Shown here: one piece after another, positions 34,477 through 43,221 of the stretch | Layout: each line of letters starts with the position of its first letter | Position numbering within the stretch: the first letter of the stretch is position 1 | Assembly (NCBI GenBank): GCA_028285345.1 | Contig: JANQPT010000044.1 | Span: 372,001-436,000, forward strand | Length of the DNA stretch: 64,000 nt | Source of the DNA: Planctomycetales bacterium | GTDB taxonomy: Bacteria; Planctomycetota; Planctomycetia; Planctomycetales; Planctomycetaceae | Direction of reading: 5' to 3' | Notes under the pieces: model-generated | Told to the model about the DNA's origin: nothing | The model's database searches: none | What the model saw: the letters and a program-made list of their open reading frames with translations, nothing else | Translations under genes and position numbers: made by a program

Positions 34477-35919
34477 ATGTTTCGCTTAACGACCCTGATC
34501 ACCATTCCACTCTGCATAGCAATCGGTCTCCTCGCGGAACCTGCGACCGGTCGTGCCGCCGAGCTCGCCATGGGTTTCCGCGTCGGCGAAGTGACGCAAG
34601 ACTCCGCTATCGTCTGGTCCCGCGTGACGAAACACCCCACGGCGAACCGCAACGGAGTCGTGCCCGACAAAGTGCGTACTAAACGCGTGGAAAAATACAC
34701 ACCCTCAAGAATTGCGATCGCCGACCGCCTCGGAGCAGTCCCCGGCGCCGACGGCCAGTTGCGGCTGTTGCTCTCCGAATCACCTGATTTCAAAAATCCG
34801 CGCGTCTTCGATTGGGTCACCGTTCGTCCGGAGCATGACTACACGCACCAATTTCAACTCGACAATCTCAAACCGGCCACGTGCTACCACCTCCGCGTCG
34901 AAGCCCGGCCCGCCCAAGATGCCGACGTTTCGGCGACGCATCACGGTTCATTCCGCACACCCGCCGCCGCCGACACCTGGCAGGACGTCAGTTTCGGCGT
35001 GGTCACCGGACAGTATTTCCACCACCTCGACCACCCCGACGGGTTTCACATTTATCCGGCAATGCAGCGTGCGGGAATCGATTTTCTGATCCCCACCGGC
35101 GACACCGTCTATTACGACAGTGAAGAACCCCGTGCCCGCACGTTAGCACTCGCGCGGTTTCACTGGCATCGCATGTATTCGCTGCCGCGGCACGTGGAAC
35201 TGCACCGCCGCGTCGCCGTATACTTCGAGAAGGACGACCACGACACCTTCTCCGACGACTGCTATCCCACGATCGACTCCAAATGGATGCACCCGTTCTC
35301 GTTCGCGCAGGGCCTGCAGGTCTTCCGGGAGCAAGTGCCCATGGGCGAGAAGACCTACCGCACAATTCGCTGGGGCCGCGGACTGCAAATCTGGCTGGTC
35401 GAAGGCCGCGACTTTCGCTCCGCAAACACCGACCCCGACGGGCCGGAAAAAACAATTTGGGGCAAAGAGCAGCTGCAGTGGCTGCAACAAACCATTCTCG
35501 CCTCTGACGCCGATTTCCGCGTGTTGATCAGCCCCACACCGATCGTCGGACCCGACCGGTCGACCAAGGCGGACAACCATTCCAACAAGACATTTGCCTA
35601 TGAGGGCAACTACTTTCGCAATTGGACAAAGGAGCAGGGGCTGCAAAACTTCTACGTCTGTTGCGGCGACCGGCACTGGCAATACATGTCGGTCGATCCG
35701 AAAACCGGCCTGCGCGAGTTCTCCTGCGGCCCTGCCAGTGACGAACACGCCGGCGGCACCCCCGGCCACGACATGAAGATCCAACCCTTCCACCGCGTCA
35801 AGGGTGGCTTTTTGAGTGTGAGCGTGACCGGCGAAAGCAATCGACCGAGGATCGCCTTCCGGCACCACGACGTGCACGGGGATGTCGTGCACGAATTCAC
35901 CGCAACGTCCAAGCGTTAG
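34477..35919 (+). CDS. Exported PhoD-like metallophosphatase
   Basis: 480 residues from ATG 34477. A signal peptide (LITIPLCIAIGLLAEPATGRA) is followed by an N-terminal fibronectin-like part (MGFRVGEVTQDSAIVWSRVTKHP), the PhoD/PAP-type opening. The metallophosphatase domain shows FLIPTGDTVYYDS (GD metal ligands), EKDDHDTFSDDC (usually WDDHD) and FRVLISPTPIVGPDR, with YVCCGDRHWQYMSVD (GDxH-like). It probably hydrolyses phosphodiester or phosphomonoester bonds in the periplasm. Three bases separate it from the next gene, so an operon is likely. Confidence 0.88.
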   Translation: MFRLTTLITIPLCIAIGLLAEPATGRAAELAMGFRVGEVTQDSAIVWSRVTKHPTANRNGVVPDKVRTKRVEKYTPSRIAIADRLGAVPGADGQLRLLLSESPDFKNPRVFDWVTVRPEHDYTHQFQLDNLKPATCYHLRVEARPAQDADVSATHHGSFRTPAAADTWQDVSFGVVTGQYFHHLDHPDGFHIYPAMQRAGIDFLIPTGDTVYYDSEEPRARTLALARFHWHRMYSLPRHVELHRRVAVYFEKDDHDTFSDDCYPTIDSKWMHPFSFAQGLQVFREQVPMGEKTYRTIRWGRGLQIWLVEGRDFRSANTDPDGPEKTIWGKEQLQWLQQTILASDADFRVLISPTPIVGPDRSTKADNHSNKTFAYEGNYFRNWTKEQGLQNFYVCCGDRHWQYMSVDPKTGLREFSCGPASDEHAGGTPGHDMKIQPFHRVKGGFLSVSVTGESNRPRIAFRHHDVHGDVVHEFTATSKR

Positions 35920-35922
35920 GGG

Positions 35923-37176
35923 ATGGCCATGGCAAGAAGTCCGTTGCCCGATGAAAACCAAGCCGGCCGCTTGCGGTCGTTTGCGATGTACAGATCCCCG
36001 TGTGCGGTCCCCTTATTGTTTTTGCTATGTGTTTGGCTACTCGCTGCATCAGCCGGCACCGGCCGCGCCGCCGAAAAACTCGACGACCCGCTCGAGGCGA
36101 TTCTGCGTCCCGTCGTCAAGCCGACGATGGCACACGCGGTCGAGAACTACCGCAAAAAGCGTCGCTATCGCGAGTCCGACTTTCCCATGAACGAGGCGGA
36201 TTTCGTGGCGTTTCAAAACGACGTCGTCACGAACTTCGCCCGCACGCTGAAGCTGACCGATTGGATCGTCCGCGACCCCGACGGAAAGCAGAACGCACTC
36301 GCCGGCAAGTATCGCGACCGTCTGCTGCAAACAATTACGCATCACGGCGTGCGGATGGAAGTGCACCTGATTGAAATCGTGGAGACCGGCTACAGGATTC
36401 CCGCTGTCGTCTGCCTGCCCGACGGCGAGGATCGGCGGCCGGGGATTTGCGTCTTTTCCGGGCATAGCCGGCACGGGCTGCGCGATTTGACGATCGATTT
36501 GGAGAACCGCGTCCAGCGCGGCTTGGCCACTCGACTGGCGCAGGCGGGCTTTGTGACGATCGCCGTTGAAAAAATCGATACCGGCTATCTCTCGAAAACC
36601 TTTCCCGACGGCTCCGACGAGCGCGAGCTTGCCCCACATCTGTTGAGTTGGGGACGCGTGGTCCGCGCGCAGCAGTTGATGGCCTGCCTGGCGGCCGCGG
36701 AAATCCTCGCCCAGCATCCCCGCGTCGACGAGTCGCGGATGGGGGCCGCCGGAGTTTCCCTGGGCGGCTGGTTGAGCATGCAGACCGCGTTGCTGAACCA
36801 CCGCATCACGGCGGTCGCCGATTTCGGCATGAAGGAGCTGCACGTCGATCCGCACATCAAACCGGCAGAATTCAAAGGCGAGTTTCAGATGGGCGGAAAC
36901 GCTGATCTCTGCCACTGCCTGCCCGGCATGCTCTCCATCTGCGACCGCAACCTGCTCTCGCTCCCGTATTGCCCGCGGCGACTCCTCGCCGGCCACGGCC
37001 GCCGCGACAAACTCTCACACGGCCAAGCGCTGACGCACTACAAGGCCGTGTTCGAAAAACAATACGCGGCCCTCGGCAAACCGGAAAACTTTCAGTACGT
37101 CCTACACGAAGGCGGCGACGTGATGCCGGATCAGACGGTTATCGTATGGTTTCGTGAGGTGTTTGGTCAGAACTGA
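35923..37176 (+). CDS. Exported alpha/beta-hydrolase (esterase-like)
   Basis: 417 residues with an N-terminal hydrophobic signal (VPLLFLLCVWLLAASAG). The nucleophile elbow is GAAGVSLGGWLSMQ. It belongs to the acetyl-xylan-esterase/dienelactone-hydrolase type: VEIVETGYRIPAVVCLPDG-like strand, FSGHSRHG, and a C-terminal His candidate in YVLHEGGDVMP. Three bases after the phosphatase gene. It overlaps the PrsW-like gene on the opposite strand by 10 bases at their 3' ends. Confidence 0.85.
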   Translation: MAMARSPLPDENQAGRLRSFAMYRSPCAVPLLFLLCVWLLAASAGTGRAAEKLDDPLEAILRPVVKPTMAHAVENYRKKRRYRESDFPMNEADFVAFQNDVVTNFARTLKLTDWIVRDPDGKQNALAGKYRDRLLQTITHHGVRMEVHLIEIVETGYRIPAVVCLPDGEDRRPGICVFSGHSRHGLRDLTIDLENRVQRGLATRLAQAGFVTIAVEKIDTGYLSKTFPDGSDERELAPHLLSWGRVVRAQQLMACLAAAEILAQHPRVDESRMGAAGVSLGGWLSMQTALLNHRITAVADFGMKELHVDPHIKPAEFKGEFQMGGNADLCHCLPGMLSICDRNLLSLPYCPRRLLAGHGRRDKLSHGQALTHYKAVFEKQYAALGKPENFQYVLHEGGDVMPDQTVIVWFREVFGQN

Positions 37177-37928
37177 AACCCCGTAGAGTCCAACACCACC
37201 GCAAACCCGTTATACGCCGCGTGTATCACGGTCGCCGCAATCAAGTACGGCATCGCGTCGGCTAGGTGCGGGCGCTGAAAACGCTCGGTCGTCAGTTTCC
37301 AGATCCGCATCAATCCTAATCCGGCCACCAGCGAACAACCGGTGTGCAGGCCGACACACACCGTCCAGCGCCACGCAATCAATCCCGGCGACGGGTCGGG
37401 AATGTACACGTGCAGATAGAGCAGATTCTCAATCGCGGCAAAAGCCAGCCCGCTCGCGCCGACGCACATCGCGATTTGCAGCCGGGACTGAAATAGATAC
37501 GGCCGCCGTTCCACCACCCACAACGCGGCGGCGACTTTCATCAACTCTTCTAACGTCGGTCCCACGGTCACGGCCGCCAGCATGCCCAGCGTGCCGTCGC
37601 CGGTCAAGAAGGTGCCGAAGACCGCCCAGGGGCCAGAGATCAAAACCAACAAGAACGTCACCAGCCACGATTTGGCGGCGGACGTTTGCTCCATTCGCAG
37701 CAGCAGCCAATTTGCATAGGTCAGTTCCGACTTCGCGGCCTGGTCCGCCATGTGCGGCATCAAACCCGGCTCGTCCCAGACCGTGTGCTCGACCCGCTCA
37801 TCCAGCGACGGCTCGCCGCCGCGCGCCAAATTCTCCCGCGCCTGCGCTTCACTGCGATCGAACTTGTAGTCGCCGCCGCGCAGATGCGGTTCGTGTTCGA
37901 CCGAATGATCGCGATGAGGATCGGCCAT
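37167..37928 (-). CDS. PrsW-family intramembrane metalloprotease
   Basis: 253 residues from ATG 37928; a longer frame upstream is the antisense of the next gene and is not used. About six membrane segments after a soluble N-terminal domain of about 85 residues. PrsW hallmarks are intact: EELMK (E127-E128-x-x-K131), FAAIEN (163-168), H195 in GLHTGCS, and HAAYN (H236, N240). Such proteases cleave anti-sigma factors or process CAAX-like peptides. Ends overlapping the esterase gene. It is last in a three-gene operon with two YbjQ-like genes, which suggests a shared membrane process. Confidence 0.88.
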   Translation of the reverse strand: MADPHRDHSVEHEPHLRGGDYKFDRSEAQARENLARGGEPSLDERVEHTVWDEPGLMPHMADQAAKSELTYANWLLLRMEQTSAAKSWLVTFLLVLISGPWAVFGTFLTGDGTLGMLAAVTVGPTLEELMKVAAALWVVERRPYLFQSRLQIAMCVGASGLAFAAIENLLYLHVYIPDPSPGLIAWRWTVCVGLHTGCSLVAGLGLMRIWKLTTERFQRPHLADAMPYLIAATVIHAAYNGFAVVLDSTGFQF

Positions 37929-37966
37929 TTCAGTGGCTGCCTTCGAACTGAGTGACCTGCAGCCGC

Positions 37967-38446
37967 CTAGGCGTCGGCCGTATACGCGGTCGCCGAGGCG
38001 ATTACGGCGACTGTAGCGACTTTTCGCTCCAGAGAGTTGCCGCCGACATCCGCCGTCTGAATCCGGATGTTGCACAGGGCGTTGTGGCCTCGATGTCGAG
38101 CCCGCGCCTGAACTCGCAGCAGAGCCTCCCGCCGGGCGCGGTCCATCAATGTTTGATAACTGCGAACTTCGCCGCCGAAGAAGTTGCGAAATTTGGCGAA
38201 CAGGCTCTTCAAATAATCGGTGGCGACCACCACCTCTGCGCAAATCAACTCCGGCGCACGTTCTCCACTGATCGCATGCGGGAATGTCTTGACCTGAGTG
38301 AGCAACATGTCGGACATCTCCTGCTCGCGGCGTTCGATCCGTGCATAATGCCGACGCTCGGTTGTGCCGCCCACGAAAAATCCCAGCCCCAGCAAAATCA
38401 GAAACGGCACCACGTAGACCAGGATGGGCAAAATGATTTCCAACAC
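37967..38446 (-). CDS. Membrane-anchored YbjQ/UPF0145-like protein
   Basis: 159 residues. One N-terminal transmembrane anchor (ILPILVYVVPFLILLGLGFFVGG) is followed by a linker and a YbjQ-like domain (ICAEVVVATDYLKSLFAKFRNFFGGEVRSYQTLMDRARREALLR, then ALCNIRIQTADV). The FGGEVxSYxxLMDRARREAL pattern is the UPF0145 signature. The family is thought to bind metal; here the domain would be tethered to the membrane. Sits 15 bases after the soluble paralogue and 38 before the protease gene. Function unproven. Confidence 0.85.
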   Translation of the reverse strand: MLEIILPILVYVVPFLILLGLGFFVGGTTERRHYARIERREQEMSDMLLTQVKTFPHAISGERAPELICAEVVVATDYLKSLFAKFRNFFGGEVRSYQTLMDRARREALLRVQARARHRGHNALCNIRIQTADVGGNSLERKVATVAVIASATAYTADA

Positions 38447-38461
38447 CAGATTGCTCCTCTT

Positions 38462-38803
38462 CTAAGAATCGAAACCCCCGCCGCCTTCAGCCTCCGCGAC
38501 GACGGCCGTCCCGTAGGCATACAACTCGGCGGCGCCGGCAGTGACCGCGCTGGTGGTAAACCGCACGTTCACGACGGCATTGGCCTGCAGTTGTTCCGCT
38601 TGGGCCAGCATTCGCTCCATCGCCTGCCGCCGCGATTCGGTCAGTAGTTCCGTGTAGCCCTTCAGCTCTCCGCCGACCAGATTCTTAAAACTGGCGGCAA
38701 TATCCCGCCCCGCATGCTTGGCCCGCACGGTATTGCCCTGCACGATGCCTTTGACCTCGGCGATGCGGTAGCCGGGAATCGTTTCGGTATTCGTCACAAT
38801 CAT
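38462..38803 (-). CDS. Soluble YbjQ/UPF0145 heavy-metal-binding-domain protein
   Basis: 113 residues, the compact UPF0145 length. The signature segments are TIPGYRIAEVKGIVQGNTVRAKHAGRDIAA, FKNLVGGELKGYTELLTESRRQAMERML and ANAVVNVRFTTSAV. First gene of the YbjQ-YbjQ-PrsW set (gaps of 15 and 38 bases). YbjQ homologues are widely distributed with no firmly assigned function. The tandem with a membrane-anchored copy suggests the two interact. Confidence 0.92.
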   Translation of the reverse strand: MIVTNTETIPGYRIAEVKGIVQGNTVRAKHAGRDIAASFKNLVGGELKGYTELLTESRRQAMERMLAQAEQLQANAVVNVRFTTSAVTAGAAELYAYGTAVVAEAEGGGGFDS

Positions 38804-38910
38804 CAGCCCTGTTGCTCCTATTGCACTGGGTGAACAATCCGGCGGGCATTATGCCACGGAATCGTCATGCAGGCAACAAATGGGAGGAAGCGGGGCTGCG
38901 GCGGTTGGAG

Positions 38911-40107
38911 TCATTTCCCCGCTTGATTTTTCCCGTCCCGCATTTGCTCGCGCATTTTGCCAATCAGCGCGGCCAGCCGAGCGGCTTTCAGAAATCGCAC
39001 ATTCCCGCGTGCTTGAAATGTTTTTTCCCGACCGGGCGGCGGCGTGTACCGCTCTTCCAACTTCCGAAGTTCCTCGACGTGCTGCTGGTGCAATCGCATC
39101 CGCCCCGCATGTGTTTCTTCCCGGCGGAGATCTTGTTGCAGCGCCTCAACCAAAATATCGATGTTTGTGTGAAGCCGCCAGATCTTGCTATCAATGCTTT
39201 GCCGTACTTGTTTGATCAACTCTCGATGGGCGTCGCGGTACTCGTTCTTCAGTTCGTTGGCGTCTTTTTCGGAATTGAACTTGACCAATAATCCTTTGAC
39301 ATCGGCGACGGCCAGTCTCATCTCGATCTCGGCTGAGAGCCGTATAGCATGCACATATGCCGCACCAAATCCAACACCGCCGCCGATACTAAATCTCGCA
39401 CGGGCTTCCTGCTCATGTTTGTGGCGGATCAGCTTCTGAATGTGACGTTTGTAAACTTCGACCTGCTTAAGTCGGTCATCTGTCATGGCCAGTTCGAGAC
39501 GCAGAAGTTCAGTCCGGGCCGCAACGACATCGCTGATTGTTTTAGTGCCGACGTGCTCCTCGGCGACGGTCGCCTCGACGCGGCGGCGCAATACGTCGCG
39601 GCGGTATTTCGACAAAACTCGCAGTAGCTTGTCAGTCGGCTCCTTGACCGGCCGACCGTTGGGATTGACATCCTTAGTATCCGGGACCAGCGCCGCACGA
39701 GAGCGAATCAAGCCGGTTTCGACCGCCAGTCGGTCTCCGCGAACCGCTGCCTCGTTTGCGGCGCTCCCCTCAGCGCCTCCTACACGGAAGCGTTGGCCGA
39801 CTTCTCGCTCGACTGCCATCGCCAACGCCAATTGCCGTTCCTGTGCAGCGAGGCGCTCCACAGCCGTGCGGCATAGCTCCAATTCAGCACTGCGCAGTTT
39901 TTTGACGGTGCTGAGATAGGGGTCGACGCTGCTAAATTCATTCGCCCGAATCGCCTTCACGTATTCCGCCACCGCCTCCCGCAGTATATCGCGACGCTCA
40001 ACCAACAACTCCCGCAGCCGCTTCTGATTTGCGGGATCATCGGCATACACGGAACTGGAAGTGCTGCAGATGGTGGTCAAGACGATGAGAACGAAAGCGC
40101 GGCGCAT
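38911..40107 (-). CDS. Exported coiled-coil protein, downstream of a tandem paralogue
   Basis: 398 residues from ATG 40107. A signal peptide (MRRAFVLIVLTTICSTSSS) is followed by long amphipathic helices (QKRLRELLVERRDILREAVAEY, ELELCRTAVERLAAQERQLALAMAVERE), recalling TolC-like or adaptor coiled coils, although no outer-membrane barrel is visible. The RLRELLVERRDxxREAVAxY opening is also present in the neighbour at 40154-41362, so the two are tandem duplicates. The genes are transcribed as 41362->40154 then 40107->38911 with 46 bases between. Function unknown. Confidence 0.82.
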   Translation of the reverse strand: MRRAFVLIVLTTICSTSSSVYADDPANQKRLRELLVERRDILREAVAEYVKAIRANEFSSVDPYLSTVKKLRSAELELCRTAVERLAAQERQLALAMAVEREVGQRFRVGGAEGSAANEAAVRGDRLAVETGLIRSRAALVPDTKDVNPNGRPVKEPTDKLLRVLSKYRRDVLRRRVEATVAEEHVGTKTISDVVAARTELLRLELAMTDDRLKQVEVYKRHIQKLIRHKHEQEARARFSIGGGVGFGAAYVHAIRLSAEIEMRLAVADVKGLLVKFNSEKDANELKNEYRDAHRELIKQVRQSIDSKIWRLHTNIDILVEALQQDLRREETHAGRMRLHQQHVEELRKLEERYTPPPGREKTFQARGNVRFLKAARLAALIGKMREQMRDGKNQAGK

Positions 40108-40153
40108 GAGGGTTTCCCTCGATGATTTCAGGCGAACGTTCGCCACGATCCAC

Positions 40154-41362
40154 CTACTCCTGTTTCTCAGCTCGCATTTGCTCGCGGAGCAGGTCGACCT
40201 CGGCAGTGAGCCGTTCCGCTTTGCCGAATAGGAACGACTGCAAAAGCTTATAACGTTGTTTCGTGATCATGCGTTCCATCCGTCGACACTCTTCCAGGTG
40301 CTCTTCACGGATGCGAATGCGGTCCTCGGCGGATTTGGCTTGGGATAACCCTGAGCTCAATGCCAAATTCAGACCGTTAAAGTAAGTCTCAACGACGATC
40401 GTACCTGTCTGATAGCAGGCTTCGTTAAAGCGAAGCAAATCCACCACCGCGGCCATGTGAGTGGCTGCCAACTTTTGGTATTGGTCCTCATCCTCTATGG
40501 GAGTGTCCGTTTTATCCAAAGCCGCAGTAATTCGCATCAGCTCCATCTGGGCCGCTGTTCGCAATGCCCTAAAATATCGGAGATCCCGTGTGCTTCCGTG
40601 AGGATGATCGTTGGCACGTTCAGAACGCAACATCTTTTTCATGTAATCTTTGCGCAGTTCAACTTGCTTGTGCTGGTCAGGCTCTAAATCGAGCGAGGCG
40701 TCCAGCAAGAGTCGCTCCGCCAATACCAGTTCTTCCCAAGTCACGGTCCCGACTGTGAGCTCAGCTTCTGCACACTGAGCGGCACGCTTGAGAACTTTTA
40801 GTCGATACTCGTTGAGCGTTTTAGCAAATTCAGCGTCTGGGATCCTGTATTTGATTTCAGGACTATCAAACAACTTTTCCGAGTCTCGCAACAACGGGAG
40901 CAGACGAATCTGGGCGGTCAGATATGAGTTTTTCGCCAACAAATAGTCGAAGGGGGTAATCATGCGATCAAAGTGAAGTGAGTCCGGTTTCTTTGACAGC
41001 TCTTGTCTCACTTGATAGAGCCGACGCGCCTCACGCATGTCGCGCAGGGCGGTCGCCATCGCTGACTCGTAGACCTTGATCCGCTCCTCATCCGTGCGAC
41101 ACGCGGCCAGCTCCGACTCCTCAAGTCTGATGATCCAAGGGAGGGCTAAGCAATATCGGAAACTGGGCCCCTGAAGTGTTTCCCGATATTTCGCCACCGC
41201 CTCGCGCCACGTATCACGGCGTTCGATGAGAAGTTCCCGCAGCCGCTGTTCGTCAGCTTTCTCTTCGTTGGCTTGGGCAGGTTCCCAACAGGCGATCAAA
41301 CCGACGAAGAAGACGACTACAAGAAAACTTGTCCGGTGTCGCGATAGAAAAGGCAAAAACAT
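40154..41362 (-). CDS. Exported coiled-coil protein with lipobox-like signal, upstream of a tandem paralogue
   Basis: 402 residues from ATG 41362. The signal peptide ends in GLIAC, which fits a lipobox, so it may be a lipoprotein. Then EQRLRELLIERRDTWREAVAKY matches the opening of the paralogue at 38911-40107. The body is helical and charged throughout (RQELSKKPDS, AEFAKTLNEYRLKVLKRAAQ). More A/T in codon third positions than the gene at 38911, so its sequence may be more recent or less adapted. Function unknown. Confidence 0.8.
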   Translation of the reverse strand: MFLPFLSRHRTSFLVVVFFVGLIACWEPAQANEEKADEQRLRELLIERRDTWREAVAKYRETLQGPSFRYCLALPWIIRLEESELAACRTDEERIKVYESAMATALRDMREARRLYQVRQELSKKPDSLHFDRMITPFDYLLAKNSYLTAQIRLLPLLRDSEKLFDSPEIKYRIPDAEFAKTLNEYRLKVLKRAAQCAEAELTVGTVTWEELVLAERLLLDASLDLEPDQHKQVELRKDYMKKMLRSERANDHPHGSTRDLRYFRALRTAAQMELMRITAALDKTDTPIEDEDQYQKLAATHMAAVVDLLRFNEACYQTGTIVVETYFNGLNLALSSGLSQAKSAEDRIRIREEHLEECRRMERMITKQRYKLLQSFLFGKAERLTAEVDLLREQMRAEKQE

Positions 41363-41435
41363 CGTCGCGCTCCAATGCACCGAATCAGCAAACGCTAGGC
41401 CGCGTACGTACGATTTTCCATTCTACCAAATGCGA

Positions 41436-41467
41436 GCGGCCTCCCAAAAAAGTTTTTGGGAGGCCGC
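41436..41467 (-). terminator. Strong hairpin between the paralogue pair and the oxidoreductase
   Basis: GCGGCCTCCCAAAAA and its perfect reverse complement TTTTTGGGAGGCCGC are separated by only AG (15-bp stem, A/T bases probably opening into a larger loop). Lies 34 bases past the oxidoreductase stop at 41501 on the minus strand. No external U-run follows, so the strength as a terminator is uncertain. Confidence 0.6.
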
Positions 41468-41500
41468 ATTAAGACGTTGGTCGCCGCTGTCTCGGTGGCT

Positions 41501-42991
41501 TTACAGGCTCGCCAGCAGCGGAATCTCGAATTCCTTCGTGTTGGCGTCCTTCAACAGGGCGTTCGCGTCGTCGGCGTGGTCGCCGATGTGCGTTTCGGTC
41601 TTCGGATCAAACGTCAGCCACGGGCCGACCGTGTACTGATTGTCCTCTTCCGACAGGCCCACGCCCGTGCTCATGATCTCATGCAGCCGCATGAAGTGCT
41701 CGTAGGAGTCGGTGTCCTCGCCGAACTTGCCTGCCTTGGCATTGAACGGCACATCGCTGCCCAGACGGTACGAGTTGTTCATCAAGTGACCCAACACGCA
41801 GCCGTTGTGCGCGTCGAGCGCGTTGCCGTTGGCCATGCTCGGGTCATTCGCCCGGACAGCGGCAATGAAGCTGCCCCAGTTGCCACCCGGCGTCACGTCG
41901 CCGTCTTCGACGGTGAGCACGGTGCCCTCATTGTCGCCCTTGGCGAAGTAACGCCAATAATCGCCTCCCTCGCGATGTTTCGCTCCTTTGTTGGGAAGAA
42001 TCTTCCCACCGTCCTCGAAATAGTACTCATTGAGGACTTGGTGTTTGTACCCACTGTAGTTGACGTTTCGCACGTTGAAGTAGACGTACTGCCCATTGGG
42101 ATATTCGGCAACGGCAAACATCGTGTTCGGCGTTTCGCCTTGGTCGTTCCATAGGAATCGGCCGCCCATGCCCATCACGCGGACCGGATGCGTCTGATCG
42201 TCATCGAGCGCCCAGCGGGCGACATCCAATTGATGCGTCCCCTGGTTGTTCATGTCGCCGTTTCCGGTCTCCCAGAACCAGTGCCAATCGTAATGCACGT
42301 AGTTGGCGTGATACTGATCGATCTGAGCCGGGCCGCGCCACAGGTTCCAGTCCAGGTGATCCGGAGGCGAGGTCAACGCTTCATGGCCGATACCCTTGCG
42401 CGGTTTGCAACAATAGCCGTAGGAGATCTTCATCCGGCCGAATTTGCCGGCCTGGATGTCTCTGACCAAACCCGCGAGCTGCGCGTTGCTGCGGCGTTGC
42501 GTTCCGTGTTGCACAACCACGCCGTACTTCTTCTGCGCCTCGACCGCGACGCGTCCTTCGGCCACATCGTGGCTCATCGGTTTTTCGACGTAGACGTGCT
42601 TGCCCGCCTGAGCCGCCCGGATCGTCATCAGCGAATGCCAGTGGTTCGGTGTGGCGATCGAAATCGCGTCCAGATTCTTATCATCCAACGCTTCGCGGAA
42701 GTCCTTAACGCCCTTGGCCTGAACCTTCCCGTCTGTCTTGGCAACCAAATCCTTCAGCCGGCGTTCCAGCACGTTCCGGTCGGGATCGATCAGGTAAGCA
42801 ATCTCGACGTTCGGCTGGCGCAACCAGCCATCAATGTGGCTCCTACCGCGGCCATTCAATCCCGCCACAGCGATCCGAATCCGATCGTTCGCTCCGTCAA
42901 CAGCGCCCGATGCGCGGGTCCCGGTCAGCAACAGCGAGGCTCCCGCGGCAGCGGAGGTTTGTAGAAAACTTCGGCGGGTGAATTGCGACAT
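41501..42991 (-). CDS. Gfo/Idh/MocA-family oxidoreductase with Tat signal, second copy
   Basis: 496 residues. Tat signal (FTRRSFLQTSAAAGASLLLTG), Rossmann fold IRIAVAGLNGRGRSHIDGWL, EKPMSHDVAEGRVAVEAQKK and a C-terminal region ending NTKEFEIPLLASL. KISYGYCCKPRKGIGHEALTSPP is a longer insertion than in the copy at 20966-22246. The two share the overall family pattern but differ in length by 70 residues, so they probably act on different substrates. Typical of planctomycete polyol/sugar catabolism, substrate unknown. Confidence 0.93.
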   Translation of the reverse strand: MSQFTRRSFLQTSAAAGASLLLTGTRASGAVDGANDRIRIAVAGLNGRGRSHIDGWLRQPNVEIAYLIDPDRNVLERRLKDLVAKTDGKVQAKGVKDFREALDDKNLDAISIATPNHWHSLMTIRAAQAGKHVYVEKPMSHDVAEGRVAVEAQKKYGVVVQHGTQRRSNAQLAGLVRDIQAGKFGRMKISYGYCCKPRKGIGHEALTSPPDHLDWNLWRGPAQIDQYHANYVHYDWHWFWETGNGDMNNQGTHQLDVARWALDDDQTHPVRVMGMGGRFLWNDQGETPNTMFAVAEYPNGQYVYFNVRNVNYSGYKHQVLNEYYFEDGGKILPNKGAKHREGGDYWRYFAKGDNEGTVLTVEDGDVTPGGNWGSFIAAVRANDPSMANGNALDAHNGCVLGHLMNNSYRLGSDVPFNAKAGKFGEDTDSYEHFMRLHEIMSTGVGLSEEDNQYTVGPWLTFDPKTETHIGDHADDANALLKDANTKEFEIPLLASL

Positions 42992-43141
42992 CTGGACTCC
43001 TCCAAGAATCGATAAATTGACTGTCAGTCGTGACTGGTAATTTGTCTACTAATTGGGTTCATCTTAACCGGAATACGGAGCCGTTGACAAGTTGGTTCAA
43101 CATATTCCGATGTGATCGCGAGTTGGCTCGACTACAGTTCT

Positions 43142-43217
43142 GTAGGGCAGGCTCCCGCCTGCCGCTGTTACCCTTGAAAGTCAATTCAGGTTCGCGGCAG
43201 GCGGGAGCCTGCCCTAC
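43142..43217. repeat. GTAGGG...CCCTAC inverted repeat, copy 2
   Basis: Perfect 24-bp arms at 43142-43165 and 43194-43217 separated by 28 bases. The left arm begins GTAGGGCAGGCTCCCGCC and the right arm ends CCTGCCCTAC. Same design as 9832-9902: equal-sized spacer, GTAGGG/CCCTAC ends and partly palindromic arms, but a different inner sequence. It sits 5 bases from the 3' end of the nucleotidyltransferase gene. Confidence 0.9.
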
Positions 43218-43221
43218 GCGT

